A stretch of DNA of 64,000 bases from Acidiluteibacter ferrifornacis (GTDB taxonomy: Bacteria > Bacteroidota > Bacteroidia > Flavobacteriales_E > Vicingaceae): the NCBI RefSeq assembly GCF_009909615.1, contig NZ_WWNE01000005.1, forward strand, positions 186,334-250,333, written 5' to 3'. The notes under the pieces are model-generated. The model ran no database searches. It saw nothing but the letters and a program-made list of their open reading frames with translations, and had not been told where the DNA came from. This document shows, one piece after another, positions 61,780 to 64,000 of the stretch (positions are counted from its first letter, which is position 1; the number at the start of each line of letters is the position of its first letter). The translations under genes and the position numbers were made by a program.

Positions 61780-62471
61780 AAAAACGAATTGCATTTTCTT
61801 GGAGTGGAGGCAAAGATTCTGCATTGGCGCTTTACTTTTTGTTAAACGACGATTGGTACGAGGTGGTTTGTTTAATCTCGAATTTTAATGCAAACGGAAA
61901 GCTCAATATGCATGCTGTTCCTTCTCAATTGATTCAAAAGCAGGCACAACAGATTGGACTCCCGTTAAAAGAAGTCCATGTTAAAGACAATGACAATAAA
62001 TCCTTCGAAAATGCAATGCGCGCAACACTGTTGGAACTAAAATCTGAAGGGGTAGAAGGAGTTGCATTTGGAGATATTTTTCTAGAAAATTTAAAAGAAT
62101 ATCGGACGAATAAACTCAATGAAGTTGGAATGGATGCAATCTTTCCTTTGTGGAGTAAGGATCCTCATGAGTTGATTGATTTGTTTCTGAAATTTGAGTT
62201 TAAAACATTGACTTGCTGTGTCAATGAAGACCTTTTGGGAGAACGGTTTATTAATCGATTACTTAACGAAGAATTTTTTGAAGAACTTCCTGATCATGTT
62301 GATGTTTGTGGTGAAAATGGGGAGTATCACTCTTTTTGTTTTGACGGTCCAATCTTTAAAAATCCTGTACACTTTGAAATGGCTGAAAGTTGGACAAAAG
62401 ATTATGAATTTGAATTGGACGATGGTTCCCTAATGCAATCAACTTACCGATATAGTAGTTTAATTTCTTAA
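61776..62471 (+). CDS. PP-loop ATPase, Dph6-related (diphthine-ammonia-ligase-like)
   Basis: 231 residues. SWSGGKDSALAL near 8-19 is the PP-loop ATP-pyrophosphatase motif; EYHSFCFDGPIF near the end is the family's conserved closing motif. Diphthamide does not occur in bacteria, so the annotated substrate name is not meaningful. It is the last gene of the riboswitch operon with ATGA overlap to the BtuG-like gene, suggesting a role in cobalamin side-chain or corrinoid handling (inference). Confidence 0.82.
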   Translation: MKKRIAFSWSGGKDSALALYFLLNDDWYEVVCLISNFNANGKLNMHAVPSQLIQKQAQQIGLPLKEVHVKDNDNKSFENAMRATLLELKSEGVEGVAFGDIFLENLKEYRTNKLNEVGMDAIFPLWSKDPHELIDLFLKFEFKTLTCCVNEDLLGERFINRLLNEEFFEELPDHVDVCGENGEYHSFCFDGPIFKNPVHFEMAESWTKDYEFELDDGSLMQSTYRYSSLIS

Positions 62472-62583
62472 TATCAATGGGTTAAAAAACCTTATCAAAA
62501 GTGATAAATCATAGGGATAATCAATTTTGAATTACGATATTTGTTATTACACAATAATTTGATTGAAAGCGCATTTTAAGGAT

Positions 62584-64000
62584 ATGAACAAAGCTTTAAA
62601 ACTCACTATATTTTCCCTATTTCTTTTTATTTCAAGTCAAACACTTTATGCCCAAGATTGGAAAATGGTGTTAGAGGCCGTTGTAACAGAAGACGGCAGG
62701 AAACTTCCTAATGCATCTGTAACGGTGTATAAGAATGGGACAAAGGTGGAAACTGTAAATACTGATGCCAAAGGAAAAGCTACTTTAACCCTGGATGCAG
62801 GGGCCAATTACATGGTAACATTTTCTTCCATGGGGATGATTACTAAGAAATTAAATTTAGATACTAGAAATGTTCCACCAGAAGATGGAGGTCAGGATTT
62901 TTTCTTTCCAGCCGAAGTCGATATTTTTCAAAAAATTCCGGATTTAGATATTAAAATATTAGATCAACCGATTGGAATTATTCGATACAATCCGAGCATT
63001 TCCAATTTTGATGTGGATTTAGATCACACTCGAAAAGTAAAAGCAGAGTTAGACAAACTTCAAAAAGAATATGAAGCTAAGAAAGCTGCTGAGGCTGCCA
63101 ATGCCGCCAATGCTCAAAAAACGTATGATGCTGCTGTAAAAAAGGCAGATAAATTTTTTGCAGCAGAACAATGGAAGGAGGCAAAAGCAGAGTATTTAAT
63201 AGCTCAAAAAGCAAAACCCGACGAATTACACCCATCCTTTCAGTTGGGTGAAATTCAGTCCAAACTAATTAAAGAAGAACAGTCTGATGCCAAATATAAC
63301 GCAGCTATGGAAGCTGCGAATAAGGCATACACAGCAAAGGATTATCAGCGAGCAATAGGGGAATATCAAACTGCGAAAAGTTTAAAGCCTTCTGAATCAG
63401 AACCAGAAGCTAAAATAAAAGAGATCCAAGGATTATTAGCGAATCAAGCTAAAACAGAGCAAGAATATTTAGCTGCTATTAATGAGGGTGATAAGGCGTT
63501 AATCGTAAATAATTTAGAGCAAGCTAAAACTGCATTTCAAAAAGCTGCGGAGTTAAAGCCATCGGAGTCCTATCCCAAAAACAAAATAGCCGAAATTAAT
63601 GATGTATTGGAAAAGGCTGCTGCTAAGGATAAAGAATATGCTGCTGCTGTGGAGACAGGAAATAAAGCCATAGCCAGCAAGGATTTAACTGCTGCAAAGG
63701 CTGCTTTTCAAAAGGCACAGAGTATAAAACCTAAAGAACAACTGCCGCAAGACAAGTTGAAAGAAATAGAAGGCTTAATGGCTGCGCAAGCGAAATTAGA
63801 ACAAAGTTATCTAGCAGCTATCCAAAAAGCGGATGATGCTTTAAAGGCGAATCAGTATGAATTAGCTAAAGCTGCTTATTCTGAGGCTTCTGGAATAAAG
63901 CCGACTGAAGAATACCCAAAGAACAAAATCAAAGAAATAGAGGATTATTTGTCGAAGCAACAAGCAAAAGAAAAGGAGTATACGGATGCAATAGCTGTTG
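62584..64000 (+). CDS. Secreted TPR/helix-repeat protein with N-terminal carboxypeptidase-like domain (partial)
   Basis: At least 472 residues, cut by the right edge. Signal peptide about 1-23. Residues about 30-85 (PNASVTVYKNGTKVET, FSSMGM) form a CarboxypepD_reg-type beta-sandwich. After about 140 the chain is a series of Ala-, Lys- and Glu-rich repeats of about 45-50 residues, each with AAxxxA and LKPSEsYPKNKIxEI, a TPR-like solenoid common in Bacteroidota envelope proteins. Probably a periplasmic scaffold. The B12 operon lies 112 bp upstream and there is no shared transcript evident. Confidence 0.82.
   Translation, partial: MNKALKLTIFSLFLFISSQTLYAQDWKMVLEAVVTEDGRKLPNASVTVYKNGTKVETVNTDAKGKATLTLDAGANYMVTFSSMGMITKKLNLDTRNVPPEDGGQDFFFPAEVDIFQKIPDLDIKILDQPIGIIRYNPSISNFDVDLDHTRKVKAELDKLQKEYEAKKAAEAANAANAQKTYDAAVKKADKFFAAEQWKEAKAEYLIAQKAKPDELHPSFQLGEIQSKLIKEEQSDAKYNAAMEAANKAYTAKDYQRAIGEYQTAKSLKPSESEPEAKIKEIQGLLANQAKTEQEYLAAINEGDKALIVNNLEQAKTAFQKAAELKPSESYPKNKIAEINDVLEKAAAKDKEYAAAVETGNKAIASKDLTAAKAAFQKAQSIKPKEQLPQDKLKEIEGLMAAQAKLEQSYLAAIQKADDALKANQYELAKAAYSEASGIKPTEEYPKNKIKEIEDYLSKQQAKEKEYTDAIAV

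Noticed and set aside
62492-62507. TTATCA/TGATAA hairpin after the B12 operon as a terminator
   Set aside because: Only 6 pairs, AT-only core and no T-run; it may be chance.

Overview
The window comes from a Bacteroidota chromosome, most likely a flavobacterial-type marine or aquatic lineage. The support is: T9SS C-terminal sorting domains on four surface proteins, YfhO, DUF3667, DUF885 and BatA-type proteins, a fused E1 alpha/beta 2-oxoacid dehydrogenase, AT-rich intergenic DNA, and repeated TAnnTTTG minus-7 promoter elements with few obvious Shine-Dalgarno sites. No rRNA, tRNA, CRISPR array or complete insertion sequence was seen.

Layout. 1-5.0 kb holds an AraC-type regulator cut by the window edge, a YfhO-like membrane protein and a FAD monooxygenase carrying a DnaJ-like double CxxCxGxG head. 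5.2-6.4 kb holds a PIN toxin / DUF6364-type antitoxin pair followed by a GNAT gene. 6.9-18.3 kb is an accessory region whose genes all read on the minus strand: a frameshifted membrane protein, small secreted or zinc-binding proteins, a polytopic membrane protein, DUF2306, VanX-like and YARHG genes, DUF4184, a lipoprotein pair, and an MvaI/BcnI-like restriction-modification pair. Its genes are separated by 80-200 bp imperfect inverted-repeat elements that behave like integron attC sites. Five cassettes carry exact 8-14 bp complementary ends that match within the cassette rather than within the site, as integron cassettes do. A 190-210 bp direct repeat (9643-9850 and 18283-18473) starts exactly at two cassette boundaries. 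No integrase is visible. This is the most interesting part of the window.

18.5-32.8 kb is ordinary chromosome: SDR reductase, GNAT-nitrilase fusion, RlmF, topoisomerase III, a lipid kinase / LTA-synthase-like sulfatase / CHASE3 histidine kinase operon, and the fused E1. 32.9-38.7 kb carries two large paralogous GloVer-repeat T9SS proteins with near-identical 3' ends and terminators. 38.9-41.8 kb has rpsA with a pseudoknot-like leader, and a DUF3667 protein. 41.8-55.7 kb holds two peptidase-type lipoproteins, an inactive-looking dihydroorotase homologue, a BatA-type protein, NUDIX, acyltransferase, CDP-alcohol phosphatidyltransferase and a TonB-dependent receptor.

56.3-62.5 kb is a cobalamin-riboswitch operon of five overlapping genes: a T9SS beta-propeller protein, a second T9SS surface protein, a BtuB-like receptor, a lipoprotein beta-propeller resembling BtuG in type, and a PP-loop ATPase. 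Together they look like a vitamin B12 capture and uptake system. The window ends inside a TPR-rich secreted protein.
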